DNA of 64,000 bases from Clostridiales bacterium (GCA_017940895.1 JAGAXM010000022.1:124001-188000); one strand, 5' to 3'. Shown: positions 1 through 9,237, counted from the first letter of the stretch. The notes: generated by a model from the letters alone, not told the origin. Numbers and translations are program-made.

Positions 1-603
1 TATATACTGCTTTGTTCTGATACATCAAAGCTTCTGGGTACGATACAGTCGAGAGTGACGGAGCTTAATTTCCGTGAATACACGGCAGAGCAGATGGAGA
101 AGATCCTTAAGGCGCACGGCGGGGATGATCTTTCTGATGAGAAGATATCGTTCCTGACGACGTTCTCTTCGGGTATCCCGGGTAAAGCCATATCACTCAT
201 CAATGATTCCGACTTTATGGAGGAAAGAGACTATATCTTCAACATGATCATGAAGATGCCGAAGATGGGTTATACGGATATTCTTTATGATGAATTCTCT
301 TACTTTGATAAGAATCGTGATAAGATGGATGAGTTGTTGCTCCTTATCGTGTGGACTTTGGGCGATATTGCGGCTGCTATAGCCGTACCCGATCCTTCCG
401 GCATTAAGAATGTCGATAAGAAGAAGGAAATCATCCGCTTCGTGTCGGAGAACAATGCGATCACTCTGATCAATATCAGCAATGCCGAGAAAGCCGTTAC
501 TGATTATGTCGACGCTTCGCGCGTTAACACGAGCTTCGAGACATCCTGCTGCAATATGCTCTTACGCATACATAAGGAGCTTTGTTATGAAAAAAGTCGT
601 TAA
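1..603 (+). CDS. holB: DNA polymerase III subunit delta' (C-terminal part, truncated by window edge)
   Basis: Clamp-loader delta' subunit, C-terminal part. The reading frame is open from base 1 and reads ILLCSDTSKLLGTIQSR before the first GTG at 55. That stretch matches the sensor region of clamp-loader AAA+ proteins, where TIxSR is the conserved SRC-like motif. The true start is therefore outside the window, and the GTG at 55 is internal. The remaining ~180 residues fit the helical collar domain. Its 3' end overlaps ricT by 17 nt, which matches the holB-ricT order seen in Firmicutes. Family assignment rests on this motif and on context; the ATPase core is not visible. Confidence 0.8.
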   Translation, partial: YILLCSDTSKLLGTIQSRVTELNFREYTAEQMEKILKAHGGDDLSDEKISFLTTFSSGIPGKAISLINDSDFMEERDYIFNMIMKMPKMGYTDILYDEFSYFDKNRDKMDELLLLIVWTLGDIAAAIAVPDPSGIKNVDKKKEIIRFVSENNAITLINISNAEKAVTDYVDASRVNTSFETSCCNMLLRIHKELCYEKSR

Positions 604-1474
604 CTTAAGTTTCCGCGAGGGCGGAAAGACAACAAGATATACGTGTGAGGGTATCGACCTTAAGCCCGGAGACCGCATTATGGCGCAGAATCAGGGCACA
701 CTCGATCTCGGTACCGTCATCGGCGTTCCCATGGAACTTGACGATAATCTCGTAAGCAATGATACCGAGCCTGTCTTAAGACTTGCCACATCCAAGGAGA
801 TCGAGAGAGGCGAATTGAAGAAGGTCAAGGAGAAAGAGGCTTACGATCTGTGCTTAGAACTCATCGGCAAGCACAATCTTGATATGAATCTTCTCGATGC
901 CGTATTCACGTTCGACGGAAAGAAAGTTACATTCTTCTTTACTTCGGATAACCGTGTCGATTTCCGTGAGCTCGTTAAAGACCTGGTGTCTTCGTTCCGT
1001 GCAAGGATCGAGCTTCGCCAGATCGGATCGAGAGATCAGGCTAAGCTCGTAGGCGGTATCGGTATGTGCGGAAGAGAGCTTTGCTGCTGCACATTCTTAA
1101 ACAAGTTCGCACCCGTTACGCTGCGTACTGCACGCGATCAGGGCATGTCGCTTAACCCGGGTAAGCTTAACGGAGCCTGCGGAAGACTCATGTGCTGCCT
1201 TCAGTTCGAAAAGGAAGCGTACGCGGATGCCAGAAAGCGTCTTCCCAAGCAGGGAAAGAAGATCAGAACTCCTGACGGCATGGGTGTAGTAGCAGACGTT
1301 AACTACATCGCGGAGAAAGTTACCGTTAAGTTCGTTGAGGATGATACATTTAAGCTTGAGACTTACGACTGGGAAGGTCTTGCACCCCTGAATCACGATA
1401 TGAATCCGGGATGTCCGCACTGCCCGCGTAAGCAGGCTGAAGATGATACGGCTGATTACGAAGAGGATGAGTAA
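587..1474 (+). CDS. ricT: RicT / PSP1-domain protein (YaaT family)
   Basis: PSP1 domain protein of about 295 residues. In Bacillus subtilis RicT works with RicA and RicF in an Fe-S containing complex that modulates RNase Y dependent mRNA processing and phosphorelay signalling. I chose the ATG at 587 because AAGGAG lies 7 nt upstream and the protein then begins MKKVVNLSFREGG; longer in-frame starts lack a ribosome site. The cysteine clusters expected for the family are present: Cys161, Cys166-168, Cys198 and Cys203-204. A further CPHC motif lies near the acidic C-terminus. Translationally coupled to holB. Confidence 0.9.
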   Translation: MKKVVNLSFREGGKTTRYTCEGIDLKPGDRIMAQNQGTLDLGTVIGVPMELDDNLVSNDTEPVLRLATSKEIERGELKKVKEKEAYDLCLELIGKHNLDMNLLDAVFTFDGKKVTFFFTSDNRVDFRELVKDLVSSFRARIELRQIGSRDQAKLVGGIGMCGRELCCCTFLNKFAPVTLRTARDQGMSLNPGKLNGACGRLMCCLQFEKEAYADARKRLPKQGKKIRTPDGMGVVADVNYIAEKVTVKFVEDDTFKLETYDWEGLAPLNHDMNPGCPHCPRKQAEDDTADYEEDE

Positions 1475-1508
1475 TTTTTGAATTCTTTGTTAAAGCTGAT
1501 CAGGGCTT

Positions 1509-1537
1509 TTGATATTTTTACTGAATTTGTGTAAAAT
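1509..1537 (+). promoter_or_regulatory. Sigma-A promoter for ferredoxin gene
   Basis: TTGATA at 1509-1514, 17 nt spacer, TAAAAT at 1532-1537. The predicted start near 1544 gives a ~27-nt leader carrying AGGAGG at 1556-1561. Confidence 0.75.
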
Positions 1538-1570
1538 TAACCCGTAGAATAAAACAGGAGGTTTGCAAAC

Positions 1571-1741
1571 ATGGCATATGTGATTTCAGATTCTTGCATC
1601 TCTTGCGGAACATGCGCTGACGGCTGTCCCGTTGCTGCTATCTCATCCGGTGATGCACAGTACACGATCGATGCTGAGACTTGCATTTCTTGCGGCGCAT
1701 GCGCGGGTGTTTGCCCCGTATCTGCGATTTCCGAGGAATAA
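1571..1741 (+). CDS. 2[4Fe-4S] ferredoxin
   Basis: 56-residue clostridial-type ferredoxin, a small soluble electron carrier. Two CxxCxxCxxxCP motifs are visible: one starts at Cys9 (CISCGTCADGCP) and one at Cys38 (CISCGACAGVCP), separated by ~25 residues, so two four-iron clusters are expected. Start ATG 1571 follows AGGAGG with 9-nt spacing. It is a single-gene unit with its own promoter (1509-1537) and terminator (1771-1799). Which oxidoreductase uses it cannot be told from this window. The high constitutive-looking expression signals fit a major cellular redox carrier of an anaerobe. Confidence 0.95.
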   Translation: MAYVISDSCISCGTCADGCPVAAISSGDAQYTIDAETCISCGACAGVCPVSAISEE

Positions 1742-1770
1742 GAGTTATCTACCAAAAGAGATCAAAGATA

Positions 1771-1799
1771 AGCTGTTCCGGCAACGGAGCAGCTTTTTT
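1771..1799 (+). terminator. Rho-independent terminator of ferredoxin gene
   Basis: 10-bp stem (1771-1780 with 1785-1794, one G-U pair), GCAA tetraloop, then TTTTT. The next gene's -10 element begins only 7 nt downstream. Confidence 0.9.
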
Positions 1800-1805
1800 G
1801 TATTG

Positions 1806-1811
1806 TATAAT
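1806..1811 (+). promoter_or_regulatory. -10 element (TATAAT) directly before trmN6-like gene
   Basis: Perfect TATAAT at 1806-1811, seven bases before the ATG at 1819. No good -35 is seen because the terminator stem occupies that position. Initiation 7 nt after the hexamer would leave a 1-nt 5' leader, i.e. a leaderless mRNA. Confidence 0.55.
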
Positions 1812-1818
1812 GTAACCC

Positions 1819-2562
1819 ATGGATGAGAATAAGCTTACATTGGAAGACTTGGGACGCAATAGGTACAGGATGTACCAGTTGAAGGACGGATTCAGATTCG
1901 GAACCGATACCGTTCTGCTTGCATGGTTTACGGCTTCTTTTGTAAAGGGTTCTGCTCCGGTAAAGATGCTCGAGCTTGGTGCCAACTGCGGAGCGGCAAC
2001 TCTTCTGGTTTCTGCCCGCCGGGATAATGTATGTATTGATTCACTCGAGATAGATAAAGCCGCTTATGAAGTCCTTAAGAAAAATATTGAGATAAATAGT
2101 CTGTCAGGTAAGGTGTCGGCTTATGAAGGCGATGTGCGTGAGCTTCCTTTTGTTCTGAAACAGAAGCAGTATGACCTGGTGTTTATGAATCCTCCGTTCT
2201 TTAAAGAGACGACAGGACCTTCTTCGGCAAAAGCAGGACGATGTGAGCTTAACGGTTGTTTGGAAGACTTCATCAAAGCCGGGTCATCGAGACTTATACC
2301 TTCCTCGGGAATAATGACTGTTGTAATGACTGCTTCAAGGGCGGACGAAGTGATTTGTCTTATGACGGAGAACGGCGTTAAGCCTATTAGATTCATGTCC
2401 GTGCATCCGACGTCGCAAAAGAAAGCTGAGATGGTACTTGTCGCAGGCAAGAAAACCAATGCGGATACACAGCTTGAGATAATGGCGCCTTTGATATTAA
2501 ATGATAAGGACAGAATGAACGATATTTATAACAAGGAGCATACGGATTGCTTTATCTTGTAG
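1819..2562 (+). CDS. tRNA1(Val) adenine-N6 methyltransferase-like protein (TrmN6/YfiC family)
   Basis: 247-residue class I SAM-dependent methyltransferase. A glycine-rich SAM loop (LELGANCGAATLL) lies near residues 52-64 and the catalytic NPPF motif of N6-adenine methyltransferases at residues 124-127. The N-terminal FRFGTDTVLLAWF segment is typical of the TrmN6/YabB group, which modifies A37 of tRNA1(Val). Its position directly upstream of rsmI, overlapping by 16 nt, matches the yabB-yabC pair of Firmicutes. No Shine-Dalgarno precedes the ATG at 1819. Substrate specificity is inferred from family and context. Confidence 0.8.
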   Translation: MDENKLTLEDLGRNRYRMYQLKDGFRFGTDTVLLAWFTASFVKGSAPVKMLELGANCGAATLLVSARRDNVCIDSLEIDKAAYEVLKKNIEINSLSGKVSAYEGDVRELPFVLKQKQYDLVFMNPPFFKETTGPSSAKAGRCELNGCLEDFIKAGSSRLIPSSGIMTVVMTASRADEVICLMTENGVKPIRFMSVHPTSQKKAEMVLVAGKKTNADTQLEIMAPLILNDKDRMNDIYNKEHTDCFIL

Positions 2563-3374
2563 GAACACCGATCGGTAATATGGGTGATATAACAAGCCGC
2601 GCAGTTGAGATCTTAAGCGAGGTCGATTATATCGCATGCGAAGATACGAGAGTTACGGGCATCCTTCTTAAGAATCTTGAGATAGAAGGAAAGAGGCTCA
2701 TCTCATACCATGAACACAACAAGGCTTCCAAAGGTCAGGAGATAGTAGAGCTTCTGAAGCAGGGATTTAATGTCGCACAGGTCTCTGATGCGGGTATGCC
2801 TGCAGTAAGTGATCCCGGAGAGGACCTTGTTAAGCTCTGTATAGAAGAAAACGTTGAGTTTACCGTAGTGCCCGGACCTGTCGCGGCGATCACTGCGCTT
2901 GTTATGAGCGGGCTTTCGACCAGGTATTACCATTTCGAGGGGTTCCTGCCGAACTCCGGTTCCGACAGGAAGAAGAGACTCAAGAAGCTTAACGAGTACG
3001 AGGAAACCATAGTTCTTTACGAAGCTCCGCACAGACTTAAGAAGCTTGTGGCTGAATTGAAGGCGGAGGGGTTCGGCGCTTCGAAAGCATCTTTTTGCCG
3101 AGAACTTACGAAAAAGTACGAAGAAGTGCTCAGGATGACGATAGACGAGGCATGTGATTACTATGAGGAGCATGAGCCCCGCGGGGAGTATGTAGTCTGC
3201 CTTGAGCCGATGGTGCGTGAGAAGAAAGTTCTTGATGATGCGGATATAGAGGAACAGGTAAGGAAGATGCGTGATTCCGGCATGCCTGTTAAGAAGATTG
3301 CCGAGGTGCTTTCGGCGGATACAGGCGTGTCCAAAAAAGAAATGTACTCGAGGGTGCTGAATCTGTTAAAATAA
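2547..3374 (+). CDS. rsmI: 16S rRNA (cytidine1402-2'-O)-methyltransferase
   Basis: Tetrapyrrole-methylase fold enzyme, 275 residues, that 2'-O-methylates C1402 in the ribosomal P site using SAM. Family motifs visible: YLVGTPIGNMGDI at the N-terminus, ACEDTR near residue 34, and SDAGMPAVSDPG near residue 85. Start is TTG at 2547, 8 nt after AAGGAG (2533-2538), inside the end of the preceding methyltransferase gene, so the two are translationally coupled. Length is typical for the family. Confidence 0.95.
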   Translation: MLYLVGTPIGNMGDITSRAVEILSEVDYIACEDTRVTGILLKNLEIEGKRLISYHEHNKASKGQEIVELLKQGFNVAQVSDAGMPAVSDPGEDLVKLCIEENVEFTVVPGPVAAITALVMSGLSTRYYHFEGFLPNSGSDRKKRLKKLNEYEETIVLYEAPHRLKKLVAELKAEGFGASKASFCRELTKKYEEVLRMTIDEACDYYEEHEPRGEYVVCLEPMVREKKVLDDADIEEQVRKMRDSGMPVKKIAEVLSADTGVSKKEMYSRVLNLLK

Positions 3375-3399
3375 AAGGGTAACCGCGGAGGATACCTTA

Positions 3400-5859
3400 A
3401 TGAATGATTCCAACGGAGAGAAGATCAGTCGCGAAGCACTCGTAGCTTATGCGAAAGACTTGCCGCTTCAGTCATATATCCCTTTGGTAGAAGGGGCTTT
3501 TCTGGCAGTTGCCGTTATTGATCCATGGGAGAAAGAGATATGCTTTTCTGACGGCATGGGGAATATCCTCGGTCTTGCCGCAGGTTCTTTCATGTATCTT
3601 TCCCAGTATTATCAGTATATTCCGGGTTCCGAACGTGCTCCCATAACTGCAAGATACGAATCGGTTATCAGTGAGCTGATGGAGAGGGATACACCGTCGC
3701 TTACTATATGTCATAAGCTTACCGGTTCTGATTCATTTATACATGATATCGAGATCACTATGAGAGTTGATACTCTTGATAAGTCAAGATTCATTCTGGC
3801 TGTTATCAAAGATAAGACGCCGGATATGAAGCTTACGGCTTTTAAGGAACTCTTCGGTCCTGATATCAAGTCTTATCTGTTCGTATATGATACACGTCAT
3901 GATGTCTGTTATCTGAGCGATAAGTTCGTTAAGGAATTCGACTTGAGTTCTCCTAAGATGGCAAAGTTCACGCAGACATACCGCAAGTATATCCATCCCG
4001 ATGATTCGGAGATCCTGCATGAAGCTATCCTGAAATATCTGGAGGATAATACATATGATGTAAGCCTTCAGGTCAGATTCCTGGCGCCCGGCAGAGGTGA
4101 GATCTATCTTAGGACCGACGGCTTCTCCGATTACGGAAGCGACGGTCTGTATATATCCGGAATCTTCTCCGACGTAACATCATTCGTTAATGATGATTTC
4201 CTTTGGGACAATATGATCGACGGTCTTAATGCCGCGATGTTCAATACCGATCTTAACAGGAATGTCACGACCATATCGAAGAATATTCACGAGATATTTC
4301 CTGATTTTCCGCTTATGGTTGCAGGTGATTTTATTGAGACGCTGGTGCCTTATGTCGTTCAGACAGACAGGCAGAGATTAAGGCATATCCTTAACCGTTC
4401 CGTGCAGGAGAACGGCACGAGGTTCGCGATAGAAGTGCGTATCAGAAATGAAGACGGAAAATCTTCGTGGGTAGCAATAAGAGGTAAATCATTCGAGAAC
4501 AAGAATACAATGACCCGTATGTTGACCGGAAGTATACTCGACCTGTCTGCCATGAACGAAGTTAAGGATACTTTCGAGAAGGCGGGATCTTCTCACCAGA
4601 TAACAGGACTTCCCACTGTGCAGAGACTTTCAAGAGATGTGGATTTTATAATTCGAGAGGGAAGTACGAGCTGTGCGGCAGTTATCATGTTCGATATCAA
4701 TGATTTCCATGAATTTACCGACCGTTACGGTAAGGATGCCGGTGATAAGATCTTAAGGACTCTGGCAGATCAGCTTAATAATTCGCTTCCCGAGAGAGCC
4801 AAGCTCTATCATATCGGAACGGATAATTTCGCGATCCTTTGGCCTGATTCTTCACAGATCAAGGCAGGTAATTACATGAAAGAAGTCATCAGCCGTACTG
4901 ATGAGCCTTTTGTGATCGACGGCAGCAAACTGTTTGTTCAGCTGATCGCATCCGCCGCGTTCTATCCTGAAGGCAGAACGGCGGACGAGCTTTTGAGTCA
5001 GGCTGAGATCACTCTGCATAAGGTTAAAGAAGACAAGACCTTAAGATATGCCGTATTTTCTCCTGCGGACAGGAATGAACTCCGTGATAAGCTTGATTTC
5101 CAGACGACGATATCCTCGAATATCATTAACGGATTCGAGAACTTCATGCTATATTATCAGCCTCTGACAGATGCCAAGACGGGAAAACTTAAAGGTGCTG
5201 AGGCTCTTCTTCGCTGGATCAAGCCCGACGGCAATCCTGAGAATCCGGAGAAGGTTGTAGCCGCGCTTGAGGCTATCAATCAGATGGAGGCAGTCGGTAA
5301 GTGGATTCTGGAGGAAGCGGCAAGACAGTGCAGTGACTGGATCTCCAAGGGTGCTCCCAAGGAATTCTTTGTTCACATTAATGCCACCGCAGATGATCTT
5401 ATAACTGAAGGCTATGTTGACCGTCTTATGAGCCTTATCAAGAAGTATGATCTTAAGCCTCATAATATCGTTATCGAGCTTACGGAGACTTCATTGATGC
5501 AGAATATGGCTCAATGCAGAGATAATCTCGACCGTCTGCATGAATACCAGATCAAGACTGCGCTTGATGACTTCGGCTCGGGATACTCTTCATTCAATTA
5601 TCTGAAGGAACTTCCCGTTGATGAGATCAAGATCGATAAGACCTTCGTCGATGATATGCTTTCCAATAAATTCGATAATACATTCATCTCCGCTATGACT
5701 ATGCTTGCCCATTCCATCGGTAAGGGAGTAGTTGTCGAAGGCGTCGAGACTGAGGAACAGTATAAGATGATACGCGACATGGATGCCGACATTATTCAGG
5801 GCTATTACTTCGGCAAGCCGATGTCTGTCTTTGCTTTCTGGAATAAATACTTCATTTGA
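3400..5859 (+). CDS. PAS / degenerate GGDEF / EAL protein (c-di-GMP phosphodiesterase likely)
   Basis: 819-residue cytoplasmic signalling protein with no membrane segment. Residues ~20-395 look like tandem PAS-type sensor modules. A GGDEF-like domain (~400-560) has GTDNF at 473-477 where GGDEF is expected, so diguanylate cyclase activity is unlikely. The C-terminal EAL domain (~565-819) keeps the catalytic signature: EALLRW at 601-606, IELTETS, DDFGSGYSS from 723, KIDKTFV and QGYYFGKPM. It is therefore probably a c-di-GMP hydrolase with a regulatory GGDEF-like domain. It lies 25 nt after rsmI behind GCGGAGGA and is probably cotranscribed with it. The sensed signal is unknown. Confidence 0.9.
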   Translation: MNDSNGEKISREALVAYAKDLPLQSYIPLVEGAFLAVAVIDPWEKEICFSDGMGNILGLAAGSFMYLSQYYQYIPGSERAPITARYESVISELMERDTPSLTICHKLTGSDSFIHDIEITMRVDTLDKSRFILAVIKDKTPDMKLTAFKELFGPDIKSYLFVYDTRHDVCYLSDKFVKEFDLSSPKMAKFTQTYRKYIHPDDSEILHEAILKYLEDNTYDVSLQVRFLAPGRGEIYLRTDGFSDYGSDGLYISGIFSDVTSFVNDDFLWDNMIDGLNAAMFNTDLNRNVTTISKNIHEIFPDFPLMVAGDFIETLVPYVVQTDRQRLRHILNRSVQENGTRFAIEVRIRNEDGKSSWVAIRGKSFENKNTMTRMLTGSILDLSAMNEVKDTFEKAGSSHQITGLPTVQRLSRDVDFIIREGSTSCAAVIMFDINDFHEFTDRYGKDAGDKILRTLADQLNNSLPERAKLYHIGTDNFAILWPDSSQIKAGNYMKEVISRTDEPFVIDGSKLFVQLIASAAFYPEGRTADELLSQAEITLHKVKEDKTLRYAVFSPADRNELRDKLDFQTTISSNIINGFENFMLYYQPLTDAKTGKLKGAEALLRWIKPDGNPENPEKVVAALEAINQMEAVGKWILEEAARQCSDWISKGAPKEFFVHINATADDLITEGYVDRLMSLIKKYDLKPHNIVIELTETSLMQNMAQCRDNLDRLHEYQIKTALDDFGSGYSSFNYLKELPVDEIKIDKTFVDDMLSNKFDNTFISAMTMLAHSIGKGVVVEGVETEEQYKMIRDMDADIIQGYYFGKPMSVFAFWNKYFI

Positions 5860-5905
5860 TGTATAGTAGATAGGTTAATTATCTATCAGGAGGGGTTATT
5901 GCTCT

Positions 5906-7840
5906 ATGTCAGAGAAAACACCGTTTTACATTACTACGCCTATTTACTATCCTTCAGGCAATCCGCATATCGGACATTGCTATTCCACGATTGCTTGCGA
6001 TTGCGTAGCCAGAATGAAGCGAATGCAGGGCTATGATGTAATGTTCCTGACGGGAACTGACGAGCACGGACAGAAGATCGAGAAGAAGGCAGCCGAGGAG
6101 GGAATGACTCCTAAGGAGTATGTCGACGGTATCGTTGCCAACTTCAAGAAGCTTTGGAGCACCCTGGGTATTTCCTATGACCGTTATATCAGAACGACTG
6201 ACGATTACCATATCGAGTCCGTTCAGAAGATATTCAGAAAACTTTACGACAATGGCTATATCTACAAGAGTGAGTACAAGGGTAAGTACTGTACTCCCTG
6301 CGAGTCTTTCTGGACTGAATCACAGCTTGTAGACGGCAAGTGCCCTGACTGCGGACGTGAAGTTACGGATGCTTCCGAGGAAGCATACTTCTTCAAGCTC
6401 TCCGAGTTTGCTCCCAAGCTTAAGGAACTGCTCCTTGATGAGGAGAAGGATTTCCTCAATCCTAAGTCCAGAGTTAATGAGATGATCAACAACTTCATCG
6501 AGCCCGGTCTCCAGGATCTGTGCGTATCCAGAACGAGCTTCAAGTGGGGTATCCCCGTAGATTTTGATGAAGGTCATATCGTTTATGTATGGATTGACGC
6601 TCTATCCAACTATATTACTGCATTGGGTTATCTGAACGATAAGTATAACGATTACGATAAGTACTGGCCTGCAGACATGCATGTTATGGCTAAGGAGATC
6701 GTAAGATTTCACTCGCTTATCTGGCCTGCAATCCTCATGGCTCTCGGTGAGCCCCTTCCAAAGAAGGTATACGGTCACGGATGGATCACATTCGGAGACG
6801 GCGGAAAGATGAGTAAGTCTAAGGGTAATGTCGTTGATCCTTTCATTCTGAGTGAGAGATACGGCGTCGATTCATTGAGATATCACCTGCTTAGAGAGAT
6901 GGTATTCGGATCTGACTGCCCTTACTCCAATGAGCAGATGTTCACAAGATATAACAGTGACCTTGCAAACGACTTAGGTAACCTTGTATCAAGAACCGTT
7001 GCGATGATAGAGAAGTACTTCGGAGGCACCTTGCCTGCCGATAAGGATTTCAGCGATTCCGATGAGGAGCTTCTGTCGATGACAGACGAGCTTCCCGCTT
7101 TTGTTGATGATACATTCTCGACTCTTCGTTTCTCTGAAGGTCTCGAGAAGATCTTCCGTGTCATCGCACGTGCCAACAAGTACATCGATGAGAATGAGCC
7201 CTGGATCCTTGCCAAGGATGAGGAGAAGAAGGGAAGACTTGCAGCAGTTCTTTATAACCTTCTCGACACAGTAAGAAGATGCGCTATTCTCCTTACTCCC
7301 GTAATGCCTCATATCTGTCCTGAGATCTTCGAGCAGATCGGCGCAGATGAGTCTGCAACCACATGGGAGGCTTCGAAGGTTCGTCACGCTCTTAAGGCTG
7401 ATGTAACCGTACATAAGGGAAGAGTGCTTTTCCCTCGTATTGACATAGAGAAGGAGCTTGAAGAGCTTGAGGCAATGAATAAGCCTCAAAGAGAACTTCC
7501 TGCCGAGCCTATTAAGGAGATCACGGAATTCGATAATTTCGCTAAGCTTGATCTTCGTGCCGTTAAGGTTCTTTCCTGCGAGCGCGTGCCAAAGTCCGAT
7601 AAGCTTCTTAAGTTCATCGTAGACGACGGCTTCGGCGAGAGACAGGTTCTTTCCGGTATCGCGAAGTACTATGAGCCCGAGCAGCTTGTCGGCAAGACTC
7701 TCGGTATGATCATCAACCTCGCGCCCCGTAAGATGATGGGTCTTGAGAGCAACGGCATGATCATGTCCGTAAGAGACGGCGACAAGTTCAGGGTAGTCGA
7801 GTTTGGTGACGACATAAAGGCAGGAGCTGATATCTCCTGA
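5906..7840 (+). CDS. metG: Methionyl-tRNA synthetase
   Basis: 644-residue class I aminoacyl-tRNA synthetase charging tRNA-Met. HIGH box in PHIGH near residue 20; KMSKS at 301-305. A zinc knuckle with CTPC and CPDC pairs lies near residues 130-150. The C-terminal ~105 residues form an EMAP/Trbp111-type tRNA-binding domain (FAKLDLRAVKV...VLSGIAKYY...NLAPRKMMG). A strong AGGAGGGG (5888-5895) precedes the ATG. The leader is short and shows no T-box. The stop overlaps the tatD start by one base (TGATG). Confidence 0.97.
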   Translation: MSEKTPFYITTPIYYPSGNPHIGHCYSTIACDCVARMKRMQGYDVMFLTGTDEHGQKIEKKAAEEGMTPKEYVDGIVANFKKLWSTLGISYDRYIRTTDDYHIESVQKIFRKLYDNGYIYKSEYKGKYCTPCESFWTESQLVDGKCPDCGREVTDASEEAYFFKLSEFAPKLKELLLDEEKDFLNPKSRVNEMINNFIEPGLQDLCVSRTSFKWGIPVDFDEGHIVYVWIDALSNYITALGYLNDKYNDYDKYWPADMHVMAKEIVRFHSLIWPAILMALGEPLPKKVYGHGWITFGDGGKMSKSKGNVVDPFILSERYGVDSLRYHLLREMVFGSDCPYSNEQMFTRYNSDLANDLGNLVSRTVAMIEKYFGGTLPADKDFSDSDEELLSMTDELPAFVDDTFSTLRFSEGLEKIFRVIARANKYIDENEPWILAKDEEKKGRLAAVLYNLLDTVRRCAILLTPVMPHICPEIFEQIGADESATTWEASKVRHALKADVTVHKGRVLFPRIDIEKELEELEAMNKPQRELPAEPIKEITEFDNFAKLDLRAVKVLSCERVPKSDKLLKFIVDDGFGERQVLSGIAKYYEPEQLVGKTLGMIINLAPRKMMGLESNGMIMSVRDGDKFRVVEFGDDIKAGADIS

Positions 7841-8685
7841 TGTCTCATAAGCATCGCGATCCGCTTTACCCTCAGGGGTACAAAGGAGTATTTGACACAC
7901 ACGCGCATCTTTATGATGCGCGTATTTTTCAGGACGCCGAGAATGTGCTTAACCGCGCGCTGGAATGCGGAGTGGATACTGTTCTCGTTCCTGCCGATAA
8001 TGAGGAGACAAGCAGGCTTGCCGCGGACTACGTGCAGAAATGGGACGGATTTAACAGTATTGATCTGTATTGCTCTGTAGGCGTGCATCCGCATGAGGCT
8101 TCGTCTTATACTAAAGACACGGAAACGTTCCTCGCCGATATGCTTTCTAAGCGCGATAAGTATAAGATAAAGGCGATAGGAGAGATAGGACTTGATTACT
8201 ATTATGATCTCTCTCCGCGTGATGTACAGCGCGAGGTGTTCAGGAAGCAGCTGAAGCTCGCGTATGAGCTCGATATACCCTTTATTTTGCACGAGAGAGA
8301 TGCGACACAGGATTGCATAGATATTCTCAAGGACGCGCATAAAAACGGCATGCTGCTGCCAACGCCCGGTGTGTGCCACTGCTGCTCGTGCTCTGCCGAG
8401 ATCGCGAAAATACTTCTCGCGATGGGTTTCTATATCGGTTTTGACGGTCCGCTTACATTCAAGAATAATAAGAAGACTCCGGGAGTGCTTGAGATATGTC
8501 CGTGGGACAGGATAGTTGTCGAGACGGATTCGCCGTATCTTTCTCCTGAACCGAACAGGGGCATGACTAATGAGCCAGCTTTTGTTACATTGGTAGTGGA
8601 AAAGATAGCGCAGCTTAAAGGGGTGGATCCTGCTGAAGCAGTGCGTATAACTACTGAGAACGGAAGAAGACTGTTCCGGATATAA
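7840..8685 (+). CDS. tatD: TatD family metal-dependent hydrolase (DNase-like)
   Basis: 281-residue TIM-barrel amidohydrolase-superfamily protein. Metal ligands are visible in FDTHAHL (residues ~19-25), GEIGLDYY, HERDA, CHCCSC and ETDSPYLSPEP. TatD proteins have 3'-5' DNase activity. The metG-tatD pairing, here with a one-base overlap, is common in Firmicutes. Slightly longer than typical TatD (~260) because of a short N-terminal extension before FDTHAH. Confidence 0.93.
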   Translation: MSHKHRDPLYPQGYKGVFDTHAHLYDARIFQDAENVLNRALECGVDTVLVPADNEETSRLAADYVQKWDGFNSIDLYCSVGVHPHEASSYTKDTETFLADMLSKRDKYKIKAIGEIGLDYYYDLSPRDVQREVFRKQLKLAYELDIPFILHERDATQDCIDILKDAHKNGMLLPTPGVCHCCSCSAEIAKILLAMGFYIGFDGPLTFKNNKKTPGVLEICPWDRIVVETDSPYLSPEPNRGMTNEPAFVTLVVEKIAQLKGVDPAEAVRITTENGRRLFRI

Positions 8686-8699
8686 AGAGAGGTATTAAA

Positions 8700-9167
8700 G
8701 TGAAGACTAAAGAGAAGGTCCTTATTGCAGTTACGGTTATTATGGTGCTTGCGCTTGCAGTGTGTGCTTATTTTGACAGAACCTCAGCGCTTATGGGAAG
8801 GACTTTGGCATATGAGCTTCCTGCGGACACCAAAGTGGTTGATATCGATAAGCACGGATTCCTGTTCTACCGTGTCGGTTATGAAGCAAAGGTGGAGATC
8901 AATCCCGAGAATCCCGAAGAGATCCTGACTCTTTTCGCAACATGTTACGGGAATGCGGGAGAGCAGTTGAGCCACAGCGATTTTGAAGCAACAGCCAATT
9001 ATATGTTCGAGAACTTTTACTCATATGTTTCTCTTAAGCCGCAGCCGCTTCCCGGAACAGGAATATGGATGCAGGATTCAGATACTGCGGACGGTCACCA
9101 CATACTTCACTTTATCGATTTGGAAGAGGAAAATCACGCATATCTGTACATTTATTACGTCAGATAA
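8700..9167 (+). CDS. Hypothetical exported or membrane-anchored protein
   Basis: 155 residues starting with GTG at 8700, 15 nt after tatD and preceded by AAGAGAGG. One hydrophobic segment (about residues 7-24) should anchor or export it; the rest is a soluble acidic domain without cysteines. No known family was recognised. Probably the last gene of the metG-tatD transcript. Only AT-rich sequence and the promoter of the tRNA operon follow it. Confidence 0.75.
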   Translation: MKTKEKVLIAVTVIMVLALAVCAYFDRTSALMGRTLAYELPADTKVVDIDKHGFLFYRVGYEAKVEINPENPEEILTLFATCYGNAGEQLSHSDFEATANYMFENFYSYVSLKPQPLPGTGIWMQDSDTADGHHILHFIDLEEENHAYLYIYYVR

Positions 9168-9208
9168 ATAAGGTCAAAAATCAATTCTAAAAATAATTGA
9201 AAAAGAAG

Positions 9209-9237
9209 TTGACATAGCCTATGACTTTCGATATACT
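9209..9237 (+). promoter_or_regulatory. Sigma-A promoter of tRNA Val-Asp-Phe operon
   Basis: Consensus TTGACA (9209-9214), 17-nt spacer, TATACT (9232-9237). The leader contains a short hairpin (TGCGCT at 9243-9248 with AGCGCA at 9258-9263) before the first tRNA. Confidence 0.9.

Noticed and set aside
5862..5905. T-box or riboswitch before metG
   Set aside because: The gap is under 50 bp, too short for a T-box, and only a 5-bp inverted repeat (GATAG/CTATC) is seen.
6989..7900. 303-codon minus-strand open frame opposite metG
   Set aside because: Antisense shadow of a strongly supported synthetase gene; no ribosome site and no family motif. The biased codon use of real genes here (AAG, CTT, GAT) opens long antisense frames.
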